Shown here: piece after piece, positions 18,588 through 28,484 of the stretch
How positions within the stretch are numbered: the stretch's first letter is position 1
Layout of the letters: each line of letters opens with the position of its first letter
Source of the DNA: Bacillus weihaiensis
Lineage (GTDB): Bacteria; Bacillota; Bacilli; Bacillales; Bacillaceae
Length of the DNA: 64,000 nt
NCBI RefSeq assembly: GCF_001889165.1
Contig: NZ_CP016020.1
Location: 2,454,501-2,518,500 of the forward strand
Direction: 5' to 3'
Position numbers and translations under genes: made by a program
Notes under the pieces: generated by a model
Database searches by the model: none
Seen by the model: only the letters and a program-made list of their open reading frames with translations
Told to the model about the DNA's origin: nothing

Positions 18588-19358
18588 CTATCTTCTATTT
18601 AAAAATGCTTCAACTGCCTTAATGTGTTCATCTTGCGTCCATAAATCTGCACATTGCTCAATTTCTAGCATCATCCTAGAGTAAAGATCCGAGGATTTCC
18701 ATTTTCTGATAGACACCTGCTTGTAAGCTTTTAATACATTCCCCTTATTCACTAACATCTTTTCAATTTCCTCGTAGCCTTTTTCATGAAAATCAGCATT
18801 AAAGGGAATTACCTTATCAATAAACCCTAATTCTACAGCTTCATCTGTATTATATTTTTTGGAAGAAAGCAATATAGCCATGGCATCATGATAGGCGATC
18901 TTTTCAAGTAGCATGGAAGCGCCCCCCCATCCAGTAGTTAAGCCTAGGTTACCTTGTATAAAACCAATTGAAGAACCTTGTTTAGCTATTCTTACATCAC
19001 AGGCAGTAGCTATCTCACAGCCACCACCTAATGTAGTACCATTAATCAAAGCAATTGTTGGGACAGGAAAAAGCATTAATTCATATAATATTCCACCCAT
19101 CTTAGATAGCATGGCATATGCTTCTTCTTTTGTCGTTAACTTATGAAAAAGCTCAACATCTCCTCCTGAACAGAATGCTTTTTCACCTTCCCCTGTAATA
19201 ATTAAGGCGTTTAATGTAACACTACCTTTTAACTCTGTTAAGTGCCTCTTCAGATCATCCATCATGTTATAATTGATGGCATTGTATTTCATTGGACGAT
19301 TTAACCTTAATTCTACAATCCCGTTTGGTCGCTCTATTTTCTTCACATTCCCTACCAT
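18588..19358 (-). CDS. Enoyl-CoA hydratase/isomerase family protein
   Basis: Crotonase fold, 256 residues, behind GAGGGGGG. The oxyanion-hole segments AFCSGGDVELF (about 61-71) and NGTTLGGGCEIATACDVRIA (about 105-124) are intact, and the Glu of GGGCE corresponds to Glu144 of mammalian hydratase. The second catalytic Glu (Glu164 in the PEIxxG motif) appears to be replaced by Gln in FIQGNLGL. A single-Glu protein is more likely an isomerase, hydrolase or decarboxylase than a classical hydratase. Not part of the B. subtilis yla-ylb gene set; the substrate is unknown. Confidence 0.85.
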   Translation of the reverse strand: MVGNVKKIERPNGIVELRLNRPMKYNAINYNMMDDLKRHLTELKGSVTLNALIITGEGEKAFCSGGDVELFHKLTTKEEAYAMLSKMGGILYELMLFPVPTIALINGTTLGGGCEIATACDVRIAKQGSSIGFIQGNLGLTTGWGGASMLLEKIAYHDAMAILLSSKKYNTDEAVELGFIDKVIPFNADFHEKGYEEIEKMLVNKGNVLKAYKQVSIRKWKSSDLYSRMMLEIEQCADLWTQDEHIKAVEAFLNRR

Positions 19359-19448
19359 ACTCTTCCCCCCTCTTATGACTCCCTATTATTTTACATGTTT
19401 TTCATCTAGCTTACATACGTTTAATAGTTGGTTTGAACTCATTAAGAA

Positions 19449-19472
19449 AAGAGTAAGACGCTCCTTACTCTT
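19449..19472 (-). terminator. Second hairpin between rpmF and the hydratase-like gene
   Basis: AAGAGTAAG (19449-19457) pairs with CTTACTCTT (19464-19472), followed on the minus strand by TTCTTAAT. It is probably a back-up terminator. The rest of 19359-19611 is featureless. Confidence 0.5.
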
Positions 19473-19611
19473 TATGACAATATTTCACCTCTAAATCGGC
19501 TGAAAATTCTTATGTGCTCACTTTTTTTAAGAAAAACTCAGAATGTTGGAACTGAATGTTGGGGGTTTACCTATAATCAATGTATTCGATCATTTCCTAA
19601 GAAAAAAAAAT

Positions 19612-19646
19612 AAAAGCGTAGGAATGAATCATTCCTACGCTTTTAT
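19612..19646 (-). terminator. Strong terminator of ylbN-rpmF
   Basis: AAAAGCGTAGGAATGA (19612-19627) and TCATTCCTACGCTTTT (19629-19644) form a near-perfect hairpin, followed on the minus strand by ATTTTTTTTT. Confidence 0.92.
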
Positions 19647-19661
19647 TTATGACATGAGTGA

Positions 19662-19835
19662 TTATTTGTTAACAACGTCTTTTCCTTTGTATGTTCCACA
19701 TGCTTTACATACACGGTGAGCAAGTTTGCTTTCACCGCAGTTTGGGCATTCTACCATACCAGGTACTTGTAATTTAAAATGAGTACGACGTAGTCTTTTC
19801 CTTGTTTTAGAAGTTCTTCTAAAAGGTACAGCCAT
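19662..19835 (-). CDS. rpmF: Ribosomal protein bL32
   Basis: Large-subunit protein of 57 residues beginning [19 protein letters not shown]. It has a zinc ribbon CPNC...CKAC (about 31-34 and 44-47), so it is the zinc-binding (C+) form. The ATG is eight bases behind AGGAGG; a GTG three codons earlier lies in the ribosome site. Cotranscribed with ylbN (YceD/DUF177), a pairing conserved across bacteria. Confidence 0.97.
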   Translation of the reverse strand: MAVPFRRTSKTRKRLRRTHFKLQVPGMVECPNCGESKLAHRVCKACGTYKGKDVVNK

Positions 19836-19916
19836 TATTCCCACCTCCTTAAAGAGATTACATTAGATGAATCCGAGTAATTCGGTTCATAGCGAGTTAT
19901 AAGCTAATTTCTAAAA

Positions 19917-20432
19917 TTAGCCTTCTTCATTTTCGAAGAATTTTGCCAAGCCAGCTAATCGAGGATCAACCTTGTTATTCTGATCGTCTTCAGATACAAC
20001 TTCCCAGTCTTTACCTGATTGTGGTGCAGCTCCTTCTACGTTTTCATCAACACAGAAAACTTGAATCGGAATTTCTAGAATGATAATTTCCTTTAATATT
20101 GGGACTAAATCCACAACATCACCATCTAATTGGTGGAAATCCTCTTCCGTATCATATTCTGCTGGTTTTAATAAAAATGTTTCTGTTGTATCAATTGAAA
20201 ATGGATACTGAACATCCACTAATGTACGTGAGCAAGGTAACACCATTGAACCTGACACATGTAAATGGAAGGTCACTTTAGATGAACTAATATCAGCTCG
20301 ACCTGTCACTTTTACTGGGTCAATATCACGAATATCAGGATGACTTGTGATAAGATCCGTTAAATCAAGATTTTCTTCAATTTTTAAACCCTTGCTTTGT
20401 AATTGATGTAGTTGACTAATTGTCCATTTCAA
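19917..20432 (-). CDS. ylbN: YceD/DUF177 family protein (YlbN)
   Basis: 171 residues, DUF177 (YceD) family, whose members sit in front of rpmF and are linked with 23S rRNA or ribosome biogenesis. Conserved features are an acidic C-terminus with DPRLAGLAKFF, the CSRTLVDVQYPF segment and EDDQ. The TTG start at 20432 is six bases behind GAGGTG and gives (M)KWTISQLHQL. Driven by a consensus promoter immediately upstream. Confidence 0.92.
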   Translation of the reverse strand: MKWTISQLHQLQSKGLKIEENLDLTDLITSHPDIRDIDPVKVTGRADISSSKVTFHLHVSGSMVLPCSRTLVDVQYPFSIDTTETFLLKPAEYDTEEDFHQLDGDVVDLVPILKEIIILEIPIQVFCVDENVEGAAPQSGKDWEVVSEDDQNNKVDPRLAGLAKFFENEEG

Positions 20433-20459
20433 GTGTATCACCTCAAGGCAACAAAGGTA

Positions 20460-20488
20460 ATTATAGCCTTCGCAAAATAATTTGTCAA
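20460..20488 (-). promoter_or_regulatory. Consensus sigma-A promoter of ylbN-rpmF
   Basis: On the minus strand TTGACA (20483-20488) and TATAAT (20460-20465) are separated by exactly 17 bases. Both hexamers are perfect, as expected for a ribosomal protein operon. The leader to the ylbN TTG is about 20 bases. Confidence 0.93.
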
Positions 20489-20720
20489 TATTTTTTCTTT
20501 ACAGTGCTAGTATACATGTATATTTGGATTTTTGCAAAACAGCTCAAAATTTCATCAGCGATATATACTATATATCTATGGCATGGTAATGTAAAGAGGT
20601 AGGTTTAAATAGATGAAAGTTTTTATTCTAAATTAGTGAAAATATGGAAAGAATGTTGTTAAAACAGCTTTTCATACTACATACCAATAAGATTGTGATA
20701 AAGAGAAATGCGGTGAGGAA

Positions 20721-21935
20721 ATGAATGTAGTAGGTATTGTCGTGGAATATAATCCATTTCATAATGGACATTTGTTCCACCTTCAAGAATCAATAAAAGA
20801 AACGGATGCAGATATCGTTATTGCTGTTATGAGCGGTAACTTTTTGCAAAGAGGTGAACCCGCTATTACATCGAAATGGAATCGAACAAAAATGGCACTA
20901 GCTTCTGGTGTGGACCTTGTTATTGAACTTCCATATGTCTTCGCCACTCAAAAAGCTGAGACCTTTGCAAATGGAGCGATTTCTATCTTAAATGCCTTGA
21001 AATGTAACACGTTATGCTTTGGTAGTGAACTTGGTGTTATTGATCCTTTTGTAGCTACGAATGAATTTCTTTTAGAGAAGAAACAAGAGTATGATCAGTT
21101 GATAAAAAAATATGTTAAGACCGGTGTGAGTTATCCTACGGCCATGACATTAGCATTTAAAGAACTCACTGAAGGGAAGGCACTTCTTGATTTATCCCTT
21201 CCAAATAATATATTAGGCTTTCACTATGTAAAATCAATTGCTTTGCAGAAAGCTGCTATTACACCTCATACAATTAAAAGAACATCGGCGAATTATCATG
21301 ATGAGGACTTCTCATCTCCAACAATTGCAAGTGCCACAAGCATTAGAAAAGCCATTTTTAGTAATGAATCGATTCATAACATAACAAGCTATATCCCTCC
21401 CTGTACAGTAGAAGGTCTAAATCATTACATACAGGAAAATTCGATTCTACATCATTGGGAAGAATACTTCCAACTTCTAAAATATACAGTTATGACTATG
21501 ACTCTTGAAGAACTGAGATTCATTTATGAAATGGAAGAGGGCTTAGAGTATCGAATGAAAAAATTCATTGGAGAAAGTACTAATTTCAAAGAATTTCTCG
21601 AGAAGGTAAAAACAAAACGATATACATGGACAAGGTTGCAACGCGTCTGCACTCATATATTAACAAGAACAACAAAACTTCAACTAAAACATATGAATTC
21701 GAATGAGACGTCACCCTACATTCGGTTACTTGGTATGTCAAAAAGTGGACAAAACTACTTACGGTCGATAAAAAAACACGTTCCACTCCCAATCGTATCA
21801 AAGCTCTCATCCTTTAAGCACCCTTTTATCGAAGTTGATATAAAGGCTTCGTTTACATATAATATGATCTTTCAAGAACCAAACCGTTCCTACTTAATAA
21901 AACAAGAATTTGCTCAAACACCTATTACCGTTTAG
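20721..21935 (+). CDS. tmcAL: TmcAL, tRNA(Met) cytidine acetate ligase
   Basis: Makes N4-acetylcytidine at the wobble base C34 of elongator tRNA-Met from acetate and ATP. The nucleotidyltransferase fold shows GIVVEYNPFHNGHLFHL (HNGH at about 14-17), SGNFLQRGEPA (about 39-49) and the SATSIRKAI signature (about 208). 404 residues, close to B. subtilis YlbM. The ATG follows GGTGAGGA at short spacing. Divergent from ylbN across 288 bases. Confidence 0.94.
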   Translation: MNVVGIVVEYNPFHNGHLFHLQESIKETDADIVIAVMSGNFLQRGEPAITSKWNRTKMALASGVDLVIELPYVFATQKAETFANGAISILNALKCNTLCFGSELGVIDPFVATNEFLLEKKQEYDQLIKKYVKTGVSYPTAMTLAFKELTEGKALLDLSLPNNILGFHYVKSIALQKAAITPHTIKRTSANYHDEDFSSPTIASATSIRKAIFSNESIHNITSYIPPCTVEGLNHYIQENSILHHWEEYFQLLKYTVMTMTLEELRFIYEMEEGLEYRMKKFIGESTNFKEFLEKVKTKRYTWTRLQRVCTHILTRTTKLQLKHMNSNETSPYIRLLGMSKSGQNYLRSIKKHVPLPIVSKLSSFKHPFIEVDIKASFTYNMIFQEPNRSYLIKQEFAQTPITV

Positions 21936-22064
21936 GAGCAATTAGCAAAAAAGCAAGCTTCAACTATCATTGTCACCTGATTTACCTATTTTTTTGTTTG
22001 AGTATATGAAATATGTTTGTCGACTGAACAACTGGGGGAACCTTTAAAAAAACCTGTAAATAAA

Positions 22065-22091
22065 GAGAAAGGCATAGCTTTAGCCTTTCTC
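22065..22091 (-). terminator. Terminator overlapping the ylbL stop codon
   Basis: GAGAAAGGC (22065-22073) pairs with GCCTTTCTC (22083-22091); on the minus strand the stem is followed by TTTATTTACAGGTTTTTTT. The 5' arm lies inside the last codons of ylbL. It may also stop tmcAL readthrough. Confidence 0.75.
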
Positions 22092-23105
22092 CTCTAATTT
22101 CATTAAATAGTTAACAGCATCACTGAAGGTGTCAATAGGGACAATTTTCATTTTTGTATTAATTTCTTTCCCCGTACTCAAAGCCTCTTTGTAATCTGAA
22201 TTGGGATTGTTCTCTTCGTTGGGTGCAAAAAAGATCTCAATTCCTTCTTTATCGGCAGTGACAATCTTTTGAGAAATACCGCCTATAGGACCAACTATTC
22301 CTTCAGAATTAATTGTTCCTGTTCCTGCAATTTTATACCCTTTTGTTATATCCTCTTCAATAAGTTGATTGTAAATTTCCAACGATAACATCAGACCCGC
22401 AGAAGGCCCACCAATCTCATGAGTATTTAAAGTAATTTCAGGGTGTACTTCTACTTCTCGATCAGTAACTAAAGAAATTCCTAACCCTACTTTATTAGGC
22501 TGATCCTTAAAAACCGCTAACTTTATAGATTCTTCCATTTGTCTACCATCTCTTTCAAACGAAATGACAATGTTATCTCCTTCTTTTTTCGCACTAACAT
22601 ACTCAATAAATTCTTCTGCCGTTTCAAGTTCTTTCTTATTCACTTTATAAATGCGATCTCCAACCTCTAATCGGTTTGCAGCTGGCATTCCATCGATAAT
22701 TCCATCCACATATACACCATTGTATGTAGTGGTTATTTCTTTTTTCGCTTTTTGGTAAGCAACCGTTATCGCAGATTCTTGAGAAACCTCCATCATATGT
22801 AGTTGTCGATTTAGGTAATCTTCGTCTGTTTCTTCTTCTCTTTTTATTTCTTCTAATGGATGTATGTAATGGTACTCATTAAGTTTAGCCCATAAGTATG
22901 TTAACGGGTTTGCTCGACCAAAACGTATTGTCGTTAAAGAAAAGCTTCCCTCTTCTTTATCAAACCCTTCCTCTACCTTTATAATCGGCTTAAGTTCTGA
23001 TGCCATTCCTGGCTGCGTTACGTAGTAAGGAAGCTTAATAAAGGTTGTGATAAGAAGGATTATAGCTAGTAATAAACTGACCCTAAAAGCTGTCCTACCG
23101 GTCAT
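22080..23105 (-). CDS. ylbL: YlbL/DdcP, membrane-anchored PDZ and Lon-type serine protease
   Basis: Signal anchor (about 8-26), PDZ domain (about 120-195), then an S16 Lon-type protease domain with catalytic Ser235 in IGGPSAG and Lys280 in GGISQK. In B. subtilis the orthologue DdcP degrades the division inhibitor YneA after DNA damage; the active site lies outside the membrane. 341 residues. The ATG lies behind GGAGAC and overlaps the end of ylbK by 11 bases, so the two are an operon. Confidence 0.93.
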   Translation of the reverse strand: MTGRTAFRVSLLLAIILLITTFIKLPYYVTQPGMASELKPIIKVEEGFDKEEGSFSLTTIRFGRANPLTYLWAKLNEYHYIHPLEEIKREEETDEDYLNRQLHMMEVSQESAITVAYQKAKKEITTTYNGVYVDGIIDGMPAANRLEVGDRIYKVNKKELETAEEFIEYVSAKKEGDNIVISFERDGRQMEESIKLAVFKDQPNKVGLGISLVTDREVEVHPEITLNTHEIGGPSAGLMLSLEIYNQLIEEDITKGYKIAGTGTINSEGIVGPIGGISQKIVTADKEGIEIFFAPNEENNPNSDYKEALSTGKEINTKMKIVPIDTFSDAVNYLMKLEEKG

Positions 23106-23895
23106 GAGAGTTTGTCTCCTTCCATTTTTTAATTAGACTTTGGATTTCTTTCACATGCAACTTCGCTTCTTGTTCACCTGTCTCAATAATTTCTTTAATA
23201 TTTTTAAAGGCTCTTGAACTATATTGTTCCACATGTGGTCGAATCATAATATCTGAGGCAATTTTACGATGATGTACGAGCTCATCCTGCATAATATCAA
23301 GACTTTGAAGGATCACATCAAAAATTGACGTAATATCTTCATTATGTTTAACATGTGAAACGTCTACTGCAATCACAATATCTGCTCCCATATCTTTTAC
23401 GACAGATACAGGTACCCGATCAACAACTCCACCATCAACTAATAGTCTACCATCAATTTTCTCTGGAACAAAGATACCTGGAATAGCAATACTCGCTCTT
23501 ACAGCATCTGCTACCAACCCCTCTGTAAAAACAACCTTTTTCCCATTATATAAATCTGTAGCAATCACTGAAACCGGAATATCCAATTCTGAAAAATGCT
23601 TTTGATGAGTGAACAATCTGATTAATTCTTTTACCCGGTTACCAGAAATAAATCCCATCTTAGGTACAGTAAAATCTAGGTAATATTTTCGTTTAAAGGC
23701 TAAAGCAAATTGATATAAACGATCAATACTTATCCCTGATGCATAAAAGCTTCCTACTAATGCTCCCATGCTACTTCCTGCAATTAAATCAATCGGAATT
23801 TGTGCATCTCTTAGTACTTTAATTACTCCTAAATGAGCAAATCCTCTAGCCCCACCAGAACCTAGAGCTAATCCAATTTTTGGTTGCTTGGTCAA
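23095..23895 (-). CDS. ylbK: YlbK, patatin-like phospholipase family protein
   Basis: Patatin/RssA-type serine acyl hydrolase, 266 residues. The oxyanion loop GSGGARG (12-18), the nucleophile elbow GSSMG (Ser42) and the Asp of DGGVVD (about 153) form the usual Ser-Asp dyad. There is no signal peptide, so it is cytosolic or peripheral. TTG start six bases behind GGGAGGG. The physiological lipid substrate is unknown. Confidence 0.92.
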   Translation of the reverse strand: MTKQPKIGLALGSGGARGFAHLGVIKVLRDAQIPIDLIAGSSMGALVGSFYASGISIDRLYQFALAFKRKYYLDFTVPKMGFISGNRVKELIRLFTHQKHFSELDIPVSVIATDLYNGKKVVFTEGLVADAVRASIAIPGIFVPEKIDGRLLVDGGVVDRVPVSVVKDMGADIVIAVDVSHVKHNEDITSIFDVILQSLDIMQDELVHHRKIASDIMIRPHVEQYSSRAFKNIKEIIETGEQEAKLHVKEIQSLIKKWKETNSHDR

Positions 23896-24032
23896 AGAGA
23901 ACCCTCCCTCATATTTACCTAGCGTACGTACTAGATTTTATGTATACTCCTCGAGATTAGGACAGAATCCTTACTCCAAATTAAAGTATTTATTATATGC
24001 AATCTTATGGTCTAAATTGGCTACCTATTCAC

Positions 24033-24061
24033 GTATATTGAATTAATGAGGATTGTACACT
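24033..24061 (+). promoter_or_regulatory. Candidate sigma-E promoter of ylbJ
   Basis: GTATATT (24033-24039), 14-base spacer, TGTACACT (24054-24061). The sigma-E consensus is about KMATATT, 14-15 bases, CATACAMT, so this matches 6 of 7 and 6 of 8 positions. It would give a leader of about 45 bases. YlbJ is a sigma-E gene in B. subtilis. Confidence 0.55.
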
Positions 24062-24114
24062 TTTTTAATTGTTTTCAACTGGATATATTGAAGGTGAAGT
24101 AGGAGGCGTATATT

Positions 24115-25341
24115 TTGTTTCAGTCAAAGCTTAAAACTATATTCATTGCTGTTTTTATTAGTGGACTCACAATGGCCATTATTTTAAATCCGGAACAATC
24201 CCTCGATGCATCCAAGAGAGGACTTGAAATTTGGTGGGAGGTTGTTTTCCCTTCTCTTCTCCCTTTCTTTATTGTATCAGAATTATTAATTGGGTTCGGT
24301 GTCGTTAAATTTATTGGAGTTTTACTTGAACCGTTAATGAGACCCATTTTCCGCGTTCCTGGTGTAGGTGGATTCGTATGGGCTATGGGCATGGCATCCG
24401 GTAATCCAGCTGGAGCAAAGCTCACAGTACGAATGCGACAAGAAAAACAATTGACTGCAATACAGGCTGAAAGACTTGTTTCATTTACAAGCTCGTCAAA
24501 CCCTTTGTTTATTTTCGGTGCCGTTGCAGTTGGTTTTTTTAATAATCCAACCTTAGGAATTCTTTTAGCTGCCTCACATTATTTAAGTAATCTATGTGTG
24601 GGATTATCTATGAGATTTTATGGTGTGACAAAAGAAACCCCCATACAAGATCATCAAAGAAAATCAGTAATAGAATCTTTTTTTGGTGCATTTAAAGAAT
24701 TACATGTAACAAGAATAAAAGAAAAACGACCTTTTGGAAAGATGTTAGGAGATGCTGTAATCTCTTCCATCCAAACCTTATTAATGATTGGTGGTTTTAT
24801 CATCTTGTTTTCTGTATTTAATAAAATCTTAGCAATCATTCACGTAACTGAATTTATTGCCTTCATTTCTTCAGGTGTTTTAGCCCTTTTTCATATCACA
24901 ACTGACTTAAGTATTCCCTTAATAACAGGAATTTTTGAAATTACTCTTGGTAATCAGCTGACAAGTGAAGCTAATGGGGAGTTATTGGACAAAGTCATCA
25001 TTGCGAGTTTTATTCTAGCATTTGGTGGACTTTCCATACAGGCTCAGGTTGCAAGCATTTTAGCGGATAGTGATATACGGTTTAAGCCTTTTTTTATTGC
25101 CCGGTTACTTCAAGGAGTTTACGCTTCAATCATCTCCTTTTTGTTATTCAAGCCTTTTTATTTAAATCTACAATCCTTTGAAACAAGTGAGCTTCCCGTC
25201 ATCATGATCTCAAGAGGTCCAGAATGGGCAACATATTATTGGGAAGCCATTGTTCATACGGGGCCAATAATAACACTCTTATCACTATGCACGTATATTT
25301 TCTTATATGGAAAAAGAAATGTATTTAATAGAACCATTTGA
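24115..25341 (+). CDS. ylbJ: YlbJ, sporulation integral membrane protein
   Basis: Polytopic membrane protein of 408 residues with about nine to ten spans and paired nucleoside-recognition (Gate)-type domains. The conserved motif SGNPAGAKL (about 95-103) and the SFTSSSNPLFIFGAVAVGF stretch are typical. In B. subtilis it is made in the mother cell and needed for heat-resistant spores; transport of a spore metabolite is inferred, not shown. TTG start eight bases after AGGAGG. Confidence 0.94.
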   Translation: MFQSKLKTIFIAVFISGLTMAIILNPEQSLDASKRGLEIWWEVVFPSLLPFFIVSELLIGFGVVKFIGVLLEPLMRPIFRVPGVGGFVWAMGMASGNPAGAKLTVRMRQEKQLTAIQAERLVSFTSSSNPLFIFGAVAVGFFNNPTLGILLAASHYLSNLCVGLSMRFYGVTKETPIQDHQRKSVIESFFGAFKELHVTRIKEKRPFGKMLGDAVISSIQTLLMIGGFIILFSVFNKILAIIHVTEFIAFISSGVLALFHITTDLSIPLITGIFEITLGNQLTSEANGELLDKVIIASFILAFGGLSIQAQVASILADSDIRFKPFFIARLLQGVYASIISFLLFKPFYLNLQSFETSELPVIMISRGPEWATYYWEAIVHTGPIITLLSLCTYIFLYGKRNVFNRTI

Positions 25342-25397
25342 TAAATGAACGGAACTTCAAAACGAACATATCGACTACCTACTATGATTCATGAGAA

Positions 25398-25440
25398 ATA
25401 AATAGACTGACTCGATGTTAACCGTAGTCAGTCTATTTAT
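25398..25440. terminator. Bidirectional terminator between ylbJ and coaD
   Basis: ATAAATAGACTGACT (25398-25412) and AGTCAGTCTATTTAT (25426-25440) are perfect 15-base inverted repeats with a 13-base loop, between the convergent ylbJ and coaD. Confidence 0.85.
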
Positions 25441-25462
25441 CTTACCTTGGACTATCAATTGT

Positions 25463-26520
<1,058 letters not shown>

Positions 26521-26749
26521 GCGTTCATCACTACTCTTTCATTTACAGCCTAAAAAAATTGATCAATGGCTTTTTTGTACCATTTTATCCTACCATAGCT
26601 TTTCGTCTCCATACAATATTTTCATGAGCGTAATCTTACCTGTATGAAGGAAATTCAAAAGTCCACTTAGATAAATTCTATTAGTCATGAAGAAAATCCA
26701 TAACAATTCGAATAGCCTCTCGTAAAAAAATAAAAATTTACCATATTCA

Positions 26750-26779
26750 TGTATACTGACAATTCATTTGGTGATAATG
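26750..26779 (+). promoter_or_regulatory. Consensus sigma-F promoter before the CsfG-like RNA
   Basis: TGTATA (26750-26755), 14-base spacer, GGTGATAATG (26770-26779). This matches the forespore sigma-F consensus (WGYATA, about 15 bases, GGNNANANTR) at every specified position. Sigma-G recognises similar sites. Confidence 0.75.
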
Positions 26780-26785
26780 AATAGT

Positions 26786-26937
26786 AACAACATCGATTCG
26801 TTGGTGTTGTTGCCAACCGCGGAGAAGACTTACGTTTCCCCATAAGTTCTTCCTCCGGTTTCTCCTCTCCCTTTGCCTTCAGCCTATTTGTGAGGTATTG
26901 AAGGACCCTACAGTATGTACTGTAGGGATTTTTTTAT
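26786..26937 (+). ncRNA. csfG: Probable CsfG sporulation small RNA
   Basis: About 150 bases run from the predicted start point after the sigma-F promoter to a strong terminator, CCCTACAGTA/TACTGTAGGG (26906-26927) plus ATTTTTTT. No reading frame is evident. The middle is pyrimidine-rich and apparently unpaired: TTTCCCC, TTCTTCCTCC and TCTCCTCTCCC, which could pair with Shine-Dalgarno sequences. The locus (between ylbH/rsmD and ylbG), forespore promoter and CU-rich motifs match what I recall of CsfG, a forespore RNA conserved in endospore formers. The nucleotide-level match was not checked. Confidence 0.68.
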
Positions 26938-27203
26938 GAGAAAGGATAATGTATTTGTCTTTCCCCATTCGAAAATCAATCGTTTATCACAAATTTGAAA
27001 AATGAATCATCCAAAATAGGAACTTAAGTTTTACTTTATTTATAAGAATTCTTTAAAACTCTCTATTTGGATGGTATTATTTAAATGATTTTCTTTAAAC
27101 TAGATTTTGTTAAGGAAAATTTTTTACGAGCTTTAAAGAAAAAATAATCAAAAACGCTTTTCATCGTAACAATATAAGTGAATGAAAAATGGAGGATAAG
27201 CAA

Positions 27204-27593
27204 ATGATTCAACGTTTTATCGAATTAGGAGAAGGATATTCTGATCTTTATGAATTACTAGCAACAGCAAGATCCAATAAAGAACGGGTTTCAAAGCTAA
27301 TTGCCTTACATACTACTAAAAAAGACAAAGAAGTAACATCATTTGTGGTTGTCATGAAGCCGACTAATCCTGGAGAATTTCAGGCATTGTATATTTGTCG
27401 GGAGGGAATTCCAAATCCTAACGTAATAGCAAATAAACGCTATGAACTATTCGAAGAGCTATCAAACGATTTGGACCTACCAATTATACCTGTTGAAGTT
27501 AAGCCATCAAGTATGTTTAATGAACTTATCTTATATTATCAATATTTGATTGGGATTTTAAGATTAAATCATTATATCCCACCAATGAAATAA
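27204..27593 (+). CDS. DUF7147-like small conserved protein
   Basis: 129 residues with no membrane span or known catalytic motif; it starts MIQRFIELGEGYSDLYELLA and contains VVVMKPTNPGEFQALYICREG. I recognise it as the conserved hypothetical found beside ylbG in many Bacillus (DUF7147, once misnamed methylthioribose kinase). An in-frame ATG at 27189 precedes the GGAGG site; the ATG at 27204, eight bases behind it, is the better start. Function unknown. Confidence 0.7.
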   Translation: MIQRFIELGEGYSDLYELLATARSNKERVSKLIALHTTKKDKEVTSFVVVMKPTNPGEFQALYICREGIPNPNVIANKRYELFEELSNDLDLPIIPVEVKPSSMFNELILYYQYLIGILRLNHYIPPMK

Positions 27594-27842
27594 TTCTGAT
27601 GGTACTGTAAGTAATAGAAGAGGAAATATCGAATTAAAACGTAAAGACCTTGGCCCTAAGAGCAAATAGGACAAAATGGAATTAGAAAGAAATCGTTCAT
27701 TTTCAATTCAAATTTGCTTATGACCTCGAGGGAATCTAAAAGCGCAACGTTCTGTATGTAGAAGCTGGCTGTCTAATTTTGTCATAAAAATCAGACGGCT
27801 CGTACTAAATTGGAAAATTATTTTTAGTTTCCTAAACAATAA

Positions 27843-27881
27843 AAAAGGCACATCTCAGTTTAAACCGAGAATGAGCCTTTT
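27843..27881 (-). terminator. Terminator at the end of ylbG
   Basis: AAAAGGC...GCCTTTT outer arms with an inner CTC/GAG pairing, followed by a T-rich run on the minus strand. It overlaps the ylbG stop codon. Confidence 0.6.
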
Positions 27882-28152
27882 ATAGTCCTAATTTATAATC
27901 ATATTCTTTAGCTTTGTCTACCTTTGATTCGAATTCAAGTTTCAAAAACGGCTTGTATGAAGGCTCTACACGCTTTACAAATGAATAGGATGAAATTTTT
28001 TGCACTGTTTGATCGACAGCATCCATATCACAGTAGAGTACAACATATTTTAAACGTTTTGACACATAATGAACATTCCCAAACTTTCTTAACATTTTAA
28101 GTTGCTTCAAAGAATGTAACCAAATGATAATTCCCTGCCGTTTTTCAAACAT
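27880..28152 (-). CDS. ylbG: YlbG, DUF2129 family protein
   Basis: 90 residues, DUF2129 (UPF0298). Begins [20 protein letters not shown] and contains [21 protein letters not shown] and VDQTVQKI, the typical pattern of the family. Ferredoxin-like fold expected; no function is established. ATG behind AGGAGA. Confidence 0.9.
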   Translation of the reverse strand: MFEKRQGIIIWLHSLKQLKMLRKFGNVHYVSKRLKYVVLYCDMDAVDQTVQKISSYSFVKRVEPSYKPFLKLEFESKVDKAKEYDYKLGL

Positions 28153-28451
28153 AATTGATTCTCCTTATACTAAACCTTCCTTCAAGACTGTATTCGAAAA
28201 AAATGGCTACGGACACAAAAATTCCAATAAGTCTTGTAAGAAATTATTCTTATATGTAAAAATGATTCTAACTCCTTCAATTCGAACTAATTTTCAGATC
28301 GTTAATCTTTATAAAGTCTAGCAAATATTTCTTATTCAAACAATAGGTTCTGATCTTTTTATTCGTTTATTACTACGAATCCAGGAGCCTCTATGCCACG
28401 CTTCTTTATCTAGATCTCCCAAAAAAGTGCAACTATCACTGCTTTCAAATA

Positions 28452-28480
28452 AAAAACGAGTATATAAATACCCGCTTTTT
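28452..28480 (-). terminator. Terminator of ylbF
   Basis: On the minus strand AAAAAGCGGGTAT pairs with ATACTCGTTTTTT around a short AT loop, ending in a T run, just behind the ylbF stop. The remaining ylbG-ylbF gap (28153-28450) shows no gene. Confidence 0.7.
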
Positions 28481-28484
28481 ATTT

